Part shown: positions 24,341 to 36,368 of the stretch, piece after piece
Numbering within the stretch: the stretch's first letter is position 1
Layout of the letters: the number at the start of each line of letters is the position of its first letter
Source: Punica granatum
Lineage: Eukaryota; Streptophyta; Magnoliopsida; Myrtales; Lythraceae
NCBI RefSeq assembly: GCF_007655135.1
Contig: NC_045130.1
Coordinates: 30,438,605 to 30,502,604 of the forward strand
Reading direction: 5' to 3'
DNA: 64,000 bases
Made by a program: the position numbers and the translations under genes
The notes under the pieces: model-generated
Told to the model about the DNA's origin: nothing
The model's input: only the letters and a program-made list of their open reading frames with translations
The model's database searches: none

Positions 24341-25519
24341 TGTCCGTGAGAGATACCTCGTTGGAGAAATTAGTCTCTGAATGATGTTAAGTGTACAAAT
24401 TAGTCTAGCAGCTTGAAACATTTGTACAAATTAGTCATTCCATCCATAATCCTAGCAGAAAAATGATGACATGAAAAATTATCTGCTTATTTGGCTCGTT
24501 AAAAGCCACGTTGGCTATAAGAATTCTAAAAACAACATCATTTTTTGAATCTCAATTTCTTTTAAAATAAAAAAATGCACTTTTTTCTTTCAGAAATGAC
24601 GCTAAGGCTGATCTATCCCCCTTCTCCCCACTAAGGAGGAGTAGGGCAGATCGGATGCCCCCCCAGCCAGAGGGGCCCCCGATCTGCCTCACCACCCATT
24701 CTCTCTCTCTACTAGTTACAAAGAGAGAGTGAGAAGGGGCAAGATATGCCCCTTTCCCTCTCTATCTCTCCCTTGGTTGAACCAGAAAGAAAGGAGAGGG
24801 GAGGTTTTTGGTCAGGGTGCCTCCAATCTACCCCGTCTCTTCCTCTCTCTCTACAACAAGTAGTGAAAGGAGGCGGGGGGCCAAATCTACTCCCTTCCCC
24901 TCTCTATCTTCTGGTTAGAAGAGAGAGAGGGGAGGGAGGCGGGAGGCAGATTTGAAGTCCTTCGATCGATAACCTCACTAGTGGAGAGGTCTTTGGAAAG
25001 AGGCCCCCCATCTGTCCCCCGGCCACACTCCCCCTCTCCCTTTCTCTCTTTTGGTGAGTAAAGGCCCCCCCTTTCAGTAACCTTCCCTAGAGATAATTTG
25101 CCAGTCAGATGACTCCAGAGCTGCCCCCTCCCCATTTCTTTACAACCAGTGGAGAGAGAGAGGGGTGCGACAGAATGAAGTCCCCCCCCCCCTTGACCAG
25201 AGACCTCCGAGTGAGGTTGCCTGTCGAGGGAGCCTCTGATCTTTCCCCTTCAGTCTCAATTCAAAAAAAAAAGAGAAGTTTTTTTTTAATTTTAAAAAAT
25301 TGAGATCCAAAATCGACGTCGTCTTTGGAATCTTTAAAGCCAGGGTGGAAGCGGCGAAATAAGTAGATGATTTGCCGTGTCATCATTTTCCGTCAAGGAC
25401 TAGTTGAAAATATGGACGAAAAGATTAATTTGTACAAAAGTTTTAAATGGCGAGACTAATTTGTATACTTTACGTTTTTCAAGGACTAATTTCTCTACCG
25501 ATGTATCTTTTAGGGACCA
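24341..25519. mobile_element. Foldback element: ~260-bp terminal inverted repeats, hairpin-array core
   Basis: The left arm (24341-24600) and right arm (25255-25519) are inverted repeats. Reading the right arm backwards gives the same string of landmarks: GTCC..GAGATAC, GAGAAATTAGTC, TACAAATTAGTCT, TTTGTACAAATTA, TCCATA, AAAATGATGACA, CTTATTT, GAATCTCAATTT. The 650-bp core is nearly pure CT/GA blocks. It forms at least six local imperfect hairpins, each a CT-rich arm, a loop such as TGGTT or ACTAGT, and a GA-rich arm, at roughly 24696-24737, 24750-24800, 24835-24875, 24893-24945, 25025-25075 and 25126-25165. No transposase. It could be a MULE-related or other foldback family; target duplication not identified. 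Confidence 0.7.
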
Positions 25520-28500
25520 AATTGTGAATTTAGTTGTTACAAAGACCATGCTCAAAGGAAATTGAATATTGACTTTCACTCTACAAGATGCTCGAAGCTT
25601 GGAATAATTAGGGATGGTGATTATTTGGTCTTGGACTTCCATGTGGTTTGGGGGATGTATGGGCCTTCTTATATTACTATCATGACCTATGAATGAAGAT
25701 CGACTTCTACGCTCTGTTTAGTTTTACAATCATGTTTTTAAAATTTTAACTCTAAGTTTAACTCTACTCACTACACAATAAAAATCAACAACAGAATTAT
25801 TATTTTCTCATTTTCTTCAATTTTTTAATCATTCAATTTAATTTTTAATATTAAATTCTCTCAACAATCTATTACTTTTTTTACAATTCAATAACACAAT
25901 CATTACTTTTTCTCAACTATTCATTACTTTTTTACACTTTTTCTCATAATTCAATAACCCAATTAAAATCAAAACTCAACTCTACTTAACACTAAAACCA
26001 AATATACCACTAGTATCTTCAATTAGTCAATGTTTAATTTTATTTGGAAGCAGTTGGACGACGACCGTATTGAATGAAGCAGTAACTTAAAAAGAAGCAC
26101 TCTCGTATAGTCAAGAAAATTATCGAATGTGCTTTCTAGATGCTTGTGTTAACGAAAGATAGGGAGACATAAAGTTCTCGATGATCCTCTCCCATCCTGG
26201 TTTGTTTGTTAAACTTCAAGGCGTGTTTGAGCATTATTATTATGACTACCTTCCTCAAGTTCTAGGAATTCATTCTTTGCCACCTCCAAACTTCGAGGCC
26301 ATTACTGTTCAAGACATCATCTTAAAGCCTTCCCATCTAACTATTGCCATCAAGCCATAAATATCTTAATTGGATATTAAATTATTAATTGTGAGACCAT
26401 TTTTTGCATACCCTATATTGTATTTTTGTGTTTATCACACAACGCTGAAGCCCCTTATGTAGGACTTCAACACCGATGTTAGGACCATGGTGATCATATC
26501 ATTAAGATCTTAAAATGTTCATAGTTGAGCAGCAGATCAGTGATGCTAGTAAGACTAGCACGCTAGTTATGCGTTCCATTATAAAATGCAATTAATCTTG
26601 CAATTAATTACACTAATTAAAATGGAGTGCAGGTACTCATGAGAGAATGACTTCACGGAATTGACTCGCTCGAGGAACGCTTAAAGAAATACTTCAACTC
26701 CGGTAAGATACCTAAAAAGTTGCAACGTGTACTTTGATATTTGATTATTTCAGAAGACGCTATTGAAATATTCCGTGAATGATCTTCGAGTGCAAATATT
26801 ATGAACATGCCTAGGGTAATCACTGCAAGGTATACGTTGGTATTTGATTCTTTCAGAAGTCATTCTGAAAGATCAGAATAATGCTTTGGTGAAAGATCAG
26901 AATGCCTTTAATTTTAGCATTCTCAAAAATTCAACTGTTAAGATGGGTTGCTGCTTTGCTGCTTGTTCATCTTCGAGGCAAGGAAGGGCGAGGAATTTTG
27001 TTTAGCGTGGACGACAGATCTATATACGTATATTACACTACTTTACTAATTAATATAGGATTGAATATTATTTGTAAATGCTTCGGTAAATAATTCTTTT
27101 AATCCTTACTTTAGAAATCGTAAATATATATTTTTCAATTCAACTTTCATATTAATTTTTCTATTCTACCAATCAATTATTTTTTACAACAAAATAATAT
27201 GAAAAATAAAATTCAAAGCTCATTCATTTGCATAACTCTCTCACCTGAGCCACCTCACACCTCTCTCTCATGCCATCATCATGCAATAGTCTTTTTTTTC
27301 TTTTTTCTTTTTTTCTGTTTATTCGTGTTCTTCCTTTCAACCTCTCTCAGGCCACCATGAGAGAGTGAACAGAAACAACAACCCTTATCAGGCCATACTT
27401 TTCGGCCGCAACATGGTATTTTTTCTTCCCTTCTCCTTCCCCGCAAAGCCACTCCATTAATAAGCTATGGCAAGAAAATAAATTACAAGTATATATACTT
27501 CAATATTAAGCCCATGGACTTCTTTGTAATTGAAATATATATATATATATATATATATATTCCAAATACACGGAGATGATTTTCTCGGTATCCTCCCTTT
27601 GATTGAATATATATACATATTGAAAGGTTACCTTAATAATGGTCACCATAAGCAACAAGAAAATATATACAATACGTACATATGCATTAGGTAGGCAACA
27701 ACATTCACACTTTTAGAAAGATTGTAACATATGAAATTTATGAGGAGGAACGGGCATCACTTAGTGTCAAGTATGAGAACATAGTCTTGCAGAAAATTAG
27801 GAACCGTTTTACATAAATATAGATTATTAAAATGATCTCTTGCGATGAGATGTGATGAGAGACTTCCACTTGTGCGAGGAGAGCACACCCTGCAATTATT
27901 TTTCAATATATCCTTAACACATAATTATCCCGATTTTTTGGATATATTAGTCATTAGTCAATGTGTACACAGAGTTTTGAAAAATCAAATCATGAAATTC
28001 CATTGATTTATCCTCTTTAATTTTTCGAATATTTCCGCCCCTTCTTCCTCTTTCTATCGTAATTGTTTTGGATTCCCGAAAATCCAAATTTCTCATTGAG
28101 AAACCGCAAGCCTGCATGCATGCACAAATATTAAAGAGATCAATCTAAAATATTAGCATTTGTTAATTTTTCTCTTTTCTCTTTTCTCTCTCAATATCAC
28201 CCCTGCGACGACACACCTCCAAACTATCTGTATCATGCAATCTTATGAATATTAGAGAAAATATGTACCTTGTAAATATGTTTTCCCTGCTTTCAATTCT
28301 CCATTGTTCATGGAGAAAAATATTCCGTGACTATTACATAGTCACGTGACTGTGTAAAACTTAACTAACAACCAACGTGTGTAAAAAGAGTTATAATTGA
28401 GAAAGTTTCCCTATTCACATTCACACGTATCGGTTATTGATTGATTTTGACACAGACATACATGTAACTTGTATAATACTCACTGAATCTTTTCTCAGTT

Positions 28501-29069
28501 TGAAGTATACATATAAAATATATCTGACAACTCTTCCATCCGCCATGTGTATATTATATTTTATAGCTATTCCGCACTTTATTGGTGCTTATTCTCTCTA
28601 GAAGCAGAACATGAGAACTCAGCTCAGTTGGCTCAAAATCTTTTCTTAACATCGCAGTTGCTTCGGATAGTTTCTTGTACCATAAAATGAGACAAACTCG
28701 ACTTTATATGTGAGTTGGCCTTTTTTTTTTTTGCTGTATTAACCAAAGGAGCATGGGTAGGGGCAACATTTTTTAATTATTTTTTTGGTGTTTCATTAGC
28801 AATCTGTAATTTTCGGGCTCTAAAATCTATGTTTGTGTTAGGTTATTATATTATATTAATCAATCATACTGCGAAGGATATAGTACATGCCTTCTTATCA
28901 AGTAAAATGTATAACAATGTAAACTACTCATAGACCACGCTATTTCCATTAGTTGATCATTGACCTTTCAGTTTTTTATTCAATATTTTTTCTTTGCTAT
29001 CAAGTAAATTAGTAGCAAATGATTGGTTGAAGCATGAAATATCATGCATATTGAATTTTCATTTATACT
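25520..29069. other. AT-rich intergenic DNA between foldback and copia elements
   Basis: No supported gene over 3.5 kb. It contains a MITE (25712-26008), a (TA)n tract at 27534-27560, and weak local repeats, for example GAAAGATCAGAAT at about 26866 and 26890. One open stretch at 26902-27093 and another at 28715-28933 are AT-rich and do not resemble known proteins. Confidence 0.5.
25712..26008. mobile_element. AT-rich MITE, copy 1
   Basis: Starts CTCTGTTTAGTTTTACAATC and ends ACACTAAAACCAAATATACC, so the ends are inverted versions of a TGTTTGGTTTT-like sequence followed by AACTCTA/TTAACTCTAC. The 300-bp interior is AT-rich with ACAATCATTAC and TTCAATTTTTTAAT phrases shared with the copies at 33.6, 37.9 and 47.9 kb. 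No coding capacity. Confidence 0.6.
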
Positions 29070-29249
29070 CATAGAAGTCTAGAATCTTCTGTAATTATGC
29101 GTATAAATACTACATTATATAGTTATAGACAGTTTATTTATCATCTTGGTAGTTTCCTTATTTTCTAGGCATAGTCTTCCTATATGGACATACAATCAAG
29201 GTAATACAATTTGACTACTCGTCCAAACCCTATTATGTGCTTTTCTAGA
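29070..29249 (+). repeat. Left LTR of copia element
   Basis: 180 bp, beginning CATAGAAGTCTAG and ending TTTTCTAGA just before the primer-binding site. It lacks the usual TG...CA termini. By eye about one base in ten differs from the right LTR, plus several small indels, so the insertion is old. Confidence 0.85.
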
Positions 29250-29332
29250 TGGTATTAGAGCCACCGATCTAGTGGCCTAGCTAATAATTCTCAACACCGG
29301 CTGAATTATTCAGCCGATTCTTATTGTTCATC

Positions 29333-30010
29333 ATGTCTACGGACGACAATCTGCCTCCAGCTAACGTCCCCACAGGCGGGACTGCTTCGGTCTCAAGCTC
29401 GACCTCAGCTGTGATTTTGGCCTCTCCTTATTATATGACACCCTCGGCGTCCAGCTAATTACGTGCAAACTGAACGGAGACAACTACCTTACTTGGTCGA
29501 AGCTTATGTACACGGCTCTTTGCACGAAGAATAAGGTTTGCTTCATCGATGGGAGTCTTCCCCGAACCAGCCGATCAAAGAGAAGGCTCATCAATTTTTG
29601 ATCGGGCTTAACTCGGAGTTTTCAACCGTGCGCTCCAACATCCTCAGCAGGGAGCCTTTCCCGTCTCTCAACCAAGCCTTCTCTATGGTTCTCCATGATG
29701 AACGTCAGAAAATCGCTGCGAGATCGTTCGAATCAACTCCAAAACTTTCAGCTTATGCAGCGAAAGGGGGAGTAACCAAGCAACCCACTCAATCAAATGG
29801 TGGGGGTCGGCCTCATTGTGATCATTGCGGAAAGCCGAGACACACTCGAGATACATGCTTCAAACTCCATGGGAGGCCACCTTCATCGAACAATAAGCAG
29901 CAGAAGCAGCGGACCAATGGCTGGAACCAGCGACAGAATGGAAGCTGGGATTCAGCCTAAATCAGGTGGGCAGAATAGGCAGGGCTGGAAGTGTCAGTTC
30001 AACAACTAGC
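29333..30010 (+). pseudogene. Copia gag remnant with CCHC zinc knuckle
   Basis: An ATG at 29333 opens a frame that stops at about 29456. The continuation in another frame reads LITCKLNGDNYLTWSKLMYT, the conserved copia gag start, and a third stretch (29538-29960) carries EKAHQFLIGLNSEFSTVRSN and the zinc knuckle CDHCGKPRHTRDTC. At least two frameshifts, so no functional Gag. Confidence 0.8.
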
Positions 30011-31292
30011 CCAACAGAAACAGCAGCCCACAAATCAATCGTGGGAGACAACAGGCCTATGCGGCCCAAGGAGCATCTGGGTCCACGGTGAGCCAGCCAG
30101 AGATACATACTACTTCGCTCCCTTTTTTTCTTATGCTCAGATCTAACGTCTGATTTCTATAGCCGGACCTAATGAGGATGATTATTCTCAAGCTGGTAAC
30201 AAATTTAATTTTACAATTTGTGCTAGCAATTGGATAGTTGATACCGGTGCATCCAGACATATGACAGGCTATTCGGATTTCATGACTGAGATGATGCCTA
30301 TTAATGGATCCCCGGTTTACATTCCAAATGGTCGAACTCGGGCAACACATTTCGGGAAAGTAAACGTTGGAGGCTTTTACTTTATCCAACCTTGATTCTC
30401 GATTTTAATTGTAATTTGATCTCGGTCTCACAATTATCTAAGCAATTGAATTATTGAGTAAGTTTTGAAGCTGATTTGTGGGTGATTCAGGACCGCACCA
30501 CGAGGAAGATGATTGGAATAGATGAATTGTGTTTTGGGGGTGTCCATCATTTGAAGTGCGTGGCACCAGCTGATTTTGTTTATCAAGCTACGAAATTGAA
30601 GAGTGACGATTTGTGGCATCGTAGACTTGGGCATCCATCACATCAAGTCCCATTTCGAGGCTTACCCGGTGGTCTTACCAATAAACACTGTGAGAAATGC
30701 CAAGCTGACTCGTTCTATTTTTCCAGTCATTTTGAAGAAAGCAGAGTCACTGTTTCAATTGGTGCATTGTGACAGTTAGGGTCCTTACAAAATAAATTCT
30801 AATTCCGATGCACATTATTTTCTTACCGTCCTTGTTGACTTCATTAGAGGTCTATGGATTTATTTATTGCGAGAGAAATCTGAGACCAAGCGACACTTAA
30901 TCGGGTTCTGTAACCTTGTTCAGAATCAATTTGATCAGTCGGTGAAAATTATTCGGAGCGATAATGGTTCGGAATTCATCTCACAAGAGGTGCAAGAGTT
31001 TTTTTTTCACAATGAGGAATAATTCATCAATCCTCGTGTGCGGATCCGCCCCAGTAGAAAGGACGCGTTGAAAGAAAACACTGGCATATACTGAACGTGA
31101 CCCATGCTCTTTTATTCCATGCGTCATTACCAATTAAATCTTGGGGCGAATGCATTCTCACTGTGGCACATTTAATAAATTTGACGCCAACACCGGCTCT
31201 TGCACGCAAAACTCCATATGAGATGATCTTTAATGAAGCACCGGACTAACCAAAATTTTCTCGTGACGGGATTTTCCTTGCAGTTCCGGTTT

Positions 31293-32224
31293 ACGTGGAC
31301 GATCTAATTGTTGTTGGGAACTCGCCTGCTCACTCTGTTACCTTTAAGAGATATCTCAGTACGTGCTTTCGTATAAAGGATTTGGGTCCACTTTATTATT
31401 TTCTTGGTATTGAGATATCTCGACTGGATTCTGGCTTATTTCTCTCTCAATGCAAGTATGCTCTTGACATACTAACCGAGTGTGGCATGCTTGGTTCACG
31501 CCCTGCTTACTTTCTGATGGAGCAGCAGCAAAAACTTTCGTCTGATTATAGCACTCCATTTTCTAATCTAGCACAATATCGACGTCTAATTGGTAGACTC
31601 ATATAACTTACTATCATTTGTCCAGAGCTCAGTTGCCCGGTGCATATACTATCTTAGTTCATGCAGGATCCACGAGAGGACCATTAGGAGGCAACTTTAC
31701 TGGTACTTTGATATATCAAGCAGTCTCATGGGCAAGGCATCTTTCTTCGACTGGATTCACTAGAGCTCTCTGCATTTTGTGACTCTGACTGGGCCAGTTG
31801 TCCCATGACACGACGCTCAGTTAAAGGTTACTTTATTACACTTGGCAGCAGTCCCATATCTTGGAAGATGAAGAAACAAACGGCTGTATCTCATTCTTCT
31901 ACAGAGACTAAATATAAGGCAATGGTCGTTGCGGTTAGCGAGATAATTTGGTTAAGCAGATTATTGTCCTCTCTCGGCATAGCCTCTTCCCTGCCTACTA
32001 AGTTATACTGTGATAATCAGGCAACATTTCACATTGTTGCAAATCCGGTTTTTCATCAGCGCACTAAACATATCGAGATAGATTGTCACTTTATTAGAGA
32101 TCATATTCGGTCAAATGTTATTGAGACCGCTCATATTTCCACGAAGCATCAACTCGATGACATTTTCACCAAGGCGCTTGGTCGGGATCAGTTCACATTT
32201 CTTCTCTGCAAGTTGGGCGTTTGA
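31293..32224 (+). pseudogene. Copia reverse transcriptase (C-terminal part) and RNase H remnant
   Basis: The frame from 31286 begins within the RT just before the catalytic VYVDDLIVVGN and continues with DLGPLYYFLGIEISR. After a stop at about 31605 the RNase H resumes with SRRSVKGYFITLGSSPISW-like sequence (MTRRSVKGYF at 31805), AVSHSSTETKYKAM and the C-terminal HISTKHQLDDIFTKAL. The N-terminal RT fingers are deleted. Non-functional. Confidence 0.85.
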
Positions 32225-32251
32225 AATCCTCACGCTCCAACTTGAGGGGAG

Positions 32252-32423
32252 TATAGAGGTCTAGAATCCTCTGTAATTATGTGTATAATACTACATTAGG
32301 TAATCGTAGATAGTTTCTTTATCATCTTGATAATTTCCTTATTTTCTAGGCAGTCTTCCGTACATACAATCCAGGTAATACAATTTGACTATTCGTCCAA
32401 ACCCTATTGTGTGCTTTTCTAGA
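32252..32423 (+). repeat. Right LTR of copia element
   Basis: 172 bp, beginning TATAGAGGTCTAG after the polypurine tract and ending TTTTCTAGA next to the ATACT target duplication. Confidence 0.85.
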
Positions 32424-33552
32424 ATACTTTCTTACATGTTGAATTATGCACATTCCTATTATATTAGAAATTGCAGGTCTATAATATTACAACGTCCCTT
32501 GATATATAAATTGGTCCTCGTTAGATTTCTAATTAATTAATTAAAATTGTACTAAAATAAAACATGTATATCTAATATTAGAAAAAAATTTATACCCACT
32601 GTCTTTCAAATCCCTTTCATAAACTCAATTTAGAAAATATTATCTTTAAAAAGAAAGCCCCCACAACTTGCAGGCGACAAGATTAATTTTAAAAATATTC
32701 TCAATAATCTTGCATATGCCACGCTCTCCATCAGAAATGATTAATTTGTAAATGTAATTTGCGAAACATAAAGTAATAGTACTACAAGCCATCATTTTTA
32801 TTATACTTCTAAATTATATACTCCACAAAATAATGAATTAAAATATAAGATATAAAAGCATACTAGTTAGTATGGCAAACAAGAGCTGTGTTTATATAAT
32901 TTGTTAATCTTCACAGGAAAAAGTAAAGATTATATTAATTTTGTTGACAGTTGCTCATGAAATTAACCTAATCAATTAACTGCATAAAAGTTTCAAATCA
33001 ATTATAATATATAAAAAGTCAGCAAGTAAAAACGCGGTAGTGCCATAAAAGCCAAATCAGAAACCCTCAACTTCATGTCAATTGACTTTTCAATTATGAT
33101 TCAATAAACCATGAAATACATTTCATTATGTTATATTCAACGTATTATAGATATTTATCTATATCCTTTGTATGTAATAATATATAATAAAAGAATATTT
33201 TGAAAAATTAAAAGTTTTCTCAATAATTGAAAAGGTTTCTCGATATATGTGATATGTCTAAATTCAATGCGCTAAATATCCTATAAATAGGAGATATGAA
33301 AGTTCATTTTATATGTCTTCTTTCTATTGATCGCTATAGTTTCTCTATACTATGTTTAGACTCACGCATTGCGCGAGTGTGGAAAAAAATTAATAAAATT
33401 GAGCTTATTCGACTTTTATGGAGAAATATTTTAGTTTATTTAGATATCCTTTCTTCAGATTTCTTATAATATTTAAATTTTATGGAGAAATATTTTAGTT
33501 TATTCAACTTTTTTTGGAAATTTTTTTAAAATTTTTCAAGAAATATTTTGGC

Positions 33553-33876
33553 TTATTTGATTTTAGAATAAAAATTTTACTCTACCCAACTTAACTCTAT
33601 TATTCCACAAATTTAACGTTACAATCATTACTGTTTTGTCTTTTTTTTTTCTTTTAATAATAATATCTCACTCATATTTTTTCTAACCATTTATATAATC
33701 AATTTTTTAATAATAAATTTCTTATATACTTTACATCTATATATACATACATATATATATTCTCACACATCCATATTTTTTTTAACATTTGTAATAATTA
33801 TTTTTTGTTTTTTCTTATTCTCCAAAATTGAGTTGAGTTGAGTTAAAATCTCAACTCAAAAACTAAACACACCATT
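33553..33876. mobile_element. AT-rich MITE, copy 2
   Basis: Starts TTATTTGATTTTAGAAT followed by ACTTAACTCTATT, and ends GTTGAGTTAAAATCTCAACT then AACTAAACACACC. The termini and the ACAATCATTACT phrase match copy 1 at 25.7 kb. The interior carries a (TA)-rich patch. No coding capacity. Confidence 0.55.
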
Positions 33877-34227
33877 AATATCTATTCAAAAGTCTAGAAG
33901 TTTGTTTCATTTTTCAATATAATAAGTAATTACAATAATTATGGTCGAGTAGCTGAAAAGTCACTCAATCACTAGTTGATGGTATTAGAAAAAGGCTAAT
34001 GTTCCTTCTCCAGCATCCTTCCTCTTTGAATTCGCGAATGATTGAGCTAACCAAACCTTGGGCACTGTGGGATGGAGCACACCAAAGGCTGGGCGTTGTG
34101 GGGAGAAGGATGCTCGACCAAAAATTGGGAAAGCTTGGGTTTTGGGTGTTGTGGGGTGGGGAGAAGAACATAAGGCGAGAAACTTAGAAAGCTAAAGGGA
34201 AAAAACAAAATAAATGGGAAATTAAGT

Positions 34228-34449
34228 GGCGAGAATATAATGTACTTGAAAGGGAAATTAATTGGCGGAGATGGATTGACATAATGTTCTGAGCATGCGA
34301 AAAGGCAAATAACCATGAGGCAAAGGTTTGCAAATGTTGGCGGGAATACAATGTACTTGAAAAGGAAATTAATTGCCGGAAATGGATTAATACAATTGTT
34401 CTGTGCATGCGAAGAGGCAAATAACCACGAGCTGAGGGTTTGCAAATGG
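34228..34449. repeat. Diverged tandem duplication, 111-bp unit
   Basis: Copy 1 is 34228-34338 and copy 2 is 34339-34449. Both contain AATGTACTTGAAA, GGAAATTAATTG, ATGGATT, TGTTCTG, GCATGCGAA and GGCAAATAACCA in the same order. Differences are scattered substitutions and a few 1-bp indels. No gene is involved. Confidence 0.85.
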
Positions 34450-36368
34450 AATTGTCTCGGAAGCGCTTTTTGGTTTTTATATATGTAATAGATTGTAATC
34501 TCTATGTGATATTGTTCGCTCTTTGCATGTACCTACCTATACATCTTACAGATTTATTTATCTTTTACTATATATATTATTTTATATTCACTGTACCATT
34601 ATATGTATTTATTTACTGTCGTCACGATTTTTAATTCTTTAGTTCTCATTCACAATATGTTTATTATGTACATTCAATTGAATATATAGTTTTAACGTCA
34701 TTGTTCTATCTATATTCATTCGTATATTGTCATTTCTTTTAATTATCAATTTATATGGAAATAAAAATTGACAAAGAGTTAGCCGCGCATCGAGAAACAT
34801 ATGGAACTTGTGCATCAAAAATTTTGATGAAAGGACATTCCTAACTATTTCTAGTATATATTAAAAGGAAAAGGCTTCAGTGCACACACTATACAGTCAT
34901 TCGAAACCTTTAATATTAAAATAGGTCGTTCAAATAAAATGCTTGATAGTTTTTGATATTTTAGCCATAATTTAGTTTATAAATACTCAACTAAATATAA
35001 ATATATATATATATATATAGTACATACTCTACCACCTGCTTGTGTATGTTGTGAAGAAGGAAACACATAATTTTGCACTACACCTTCCTTCTCAGTACGA
35101 ATAACTGATTTACCAATTAGAAATGTTGGGCGTTGCACTTAAGTTTTCAATCACGATTATCTGAGATTTTGTTCCCTTCTTATTTTTTATTTATTTATTT
35201 ATTTTAAAATGGCTGGACGACATTATATTGTTGCTCATTAATCATGTTAATCATTCCACCAAAAAAAAATCATGTCAATTATGTATGGTCAGTTGGTTAC
35301 ACTATAAAATTCTCAGAAAATCACGGAGAAAAATTATGTCCTTTATTTTAAACAAGCTCGTGGCTCTCGCTGGGGCTCCGACAAAATGGCGTTTCATTGA
35401 TCAACTTTCCCAATCTTACTTACTTAATAGGGCAAACTACATTCTATATATTAATTTTTGCAATTTTATACTTAAATCTGTAACCAACAAGCAGTTTGCT
35501 CATCATACGGGTCGGCAAGGAAGTGTGCTCCTCATATTCAAATCTGATTAAGGCTGTGGGACAAAATTCCTATGGAAGTCAGGGACAACGTCGACGGTTT
35601 ACAACCCACCAGAGAAGGATACCACATACGTATAGTCGGTGATTATCGGATTTTGGGATGTTTAGCTCACGACCTATAATATATACTTGATCTTCGATTC
35701 GATTGCAATGGGCGCCAAGAAGAAGAAACCGGATGGTCAGATGAATACATGAAAATGACACATATGAAAACTTTATTAAATCCTAACTATATATATATAT
35801 ATATTATAAGATGGTCAGAAGCTAATTCCTTGCAAATTAAACGCGAGACGCATGTCTAATATAAGATTCCGAAGTGGCCCAAATTGAACTCAATAAAAGA
35901 CAAGTTCATGCTTTTATGTTTTTAATATATATATATATATATAAACATTACATTTATATAATAAAATATTATATTATTTACCAACATGGACCGATTCAAA
36001 TCATTCGGCGCTTCTTCCACTTAAATAAGGTCTCGGGTGTTCAAGTCTTGTGAATAAAGAAAATTTAGACTCGAAGAACTTATCCCTCAGTGAACTGACC
36101 CGACTTGAGCTGGATTCGTTGGGATCCATTGGCTTCCGAATACCAACGTCACATATACCAATATATATATATATATATTATTCCACTCTACTAACATTAT
36201 TCTTCTTCTAAATATTTTGCAAAACTAACTAATTTCCCTCCTTTAAATGCCCCACGGAGACCCCCTGAAATCCCAAAGGAAAAGGACCCTTAATTCTCTC
36301 TCTAACCCTGTCTATCTCTTTGACTTCGTCTCTTGATTCGGCAAGATAAGGCTTGCTTGGCACTGGGA

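Larger units (their letters stand above)
29070..32423 (+). mobile_element. Decayed Ty1/copia retrotransposon with target duplication
   Basis: Two LTRs (29070-29249, 32252-32423) flank decayed copia genes. ATACT sits directly outside both ends (29065-29069 and 32424-32428), a 5-bp target duplication. The primer-binding site TGGTATTAGAGCCACC (29250) is like initiator tRNA-Met sites, and a polypurine tract CTTGAGGGGAG precedes the right LTR. The internal order is gag with CCHC knuckle, protease (WIVDTGASRHMTG, about 30228), pre-integrase (LWHRRLGHPS, about 30612), integrase (SDNGSEF, about 30957), RT (YVDD, 31292) and RNase H. This order is diagnostic of copia. At 3.35 kb it has lost much of integrase and RT and has frameshifts throughout. 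Confidence 0.9.
32429..36368. other. AT-rich intergenic DNA upstream of the MYB gene
   Basis: No supported gene over 3.9 kb. It holds a short direct repeat (TTTTATGGAGAAATATTTTA at about 33414 and 33479), a MITE (33553-33876), a tandem duplication (34228-34449), several (TA)n tracts (about 34998, 35790, 35926 and 36162) and a stretch at 35985-36155 that reads like the end of a dispersed repeat (ACCCGACTTGAGCTGGATTC, ATTGGCTTCCGAATACC). The last 150 bp are CT-rich and probably hold the MYB leader. Confidence 0.5.

Noticed and set aside
28715..28933. Hydrophobic ORF that looks like an organelle membrane protein
   Set aside because: Composition follows from T-rich DNA; no motif or homologous block recognised.
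34440..34634. ORF with several hydrophobic stretches
   Set aside because: Codon use is that of random AT-rich DNA; no start context, splice sites or family.
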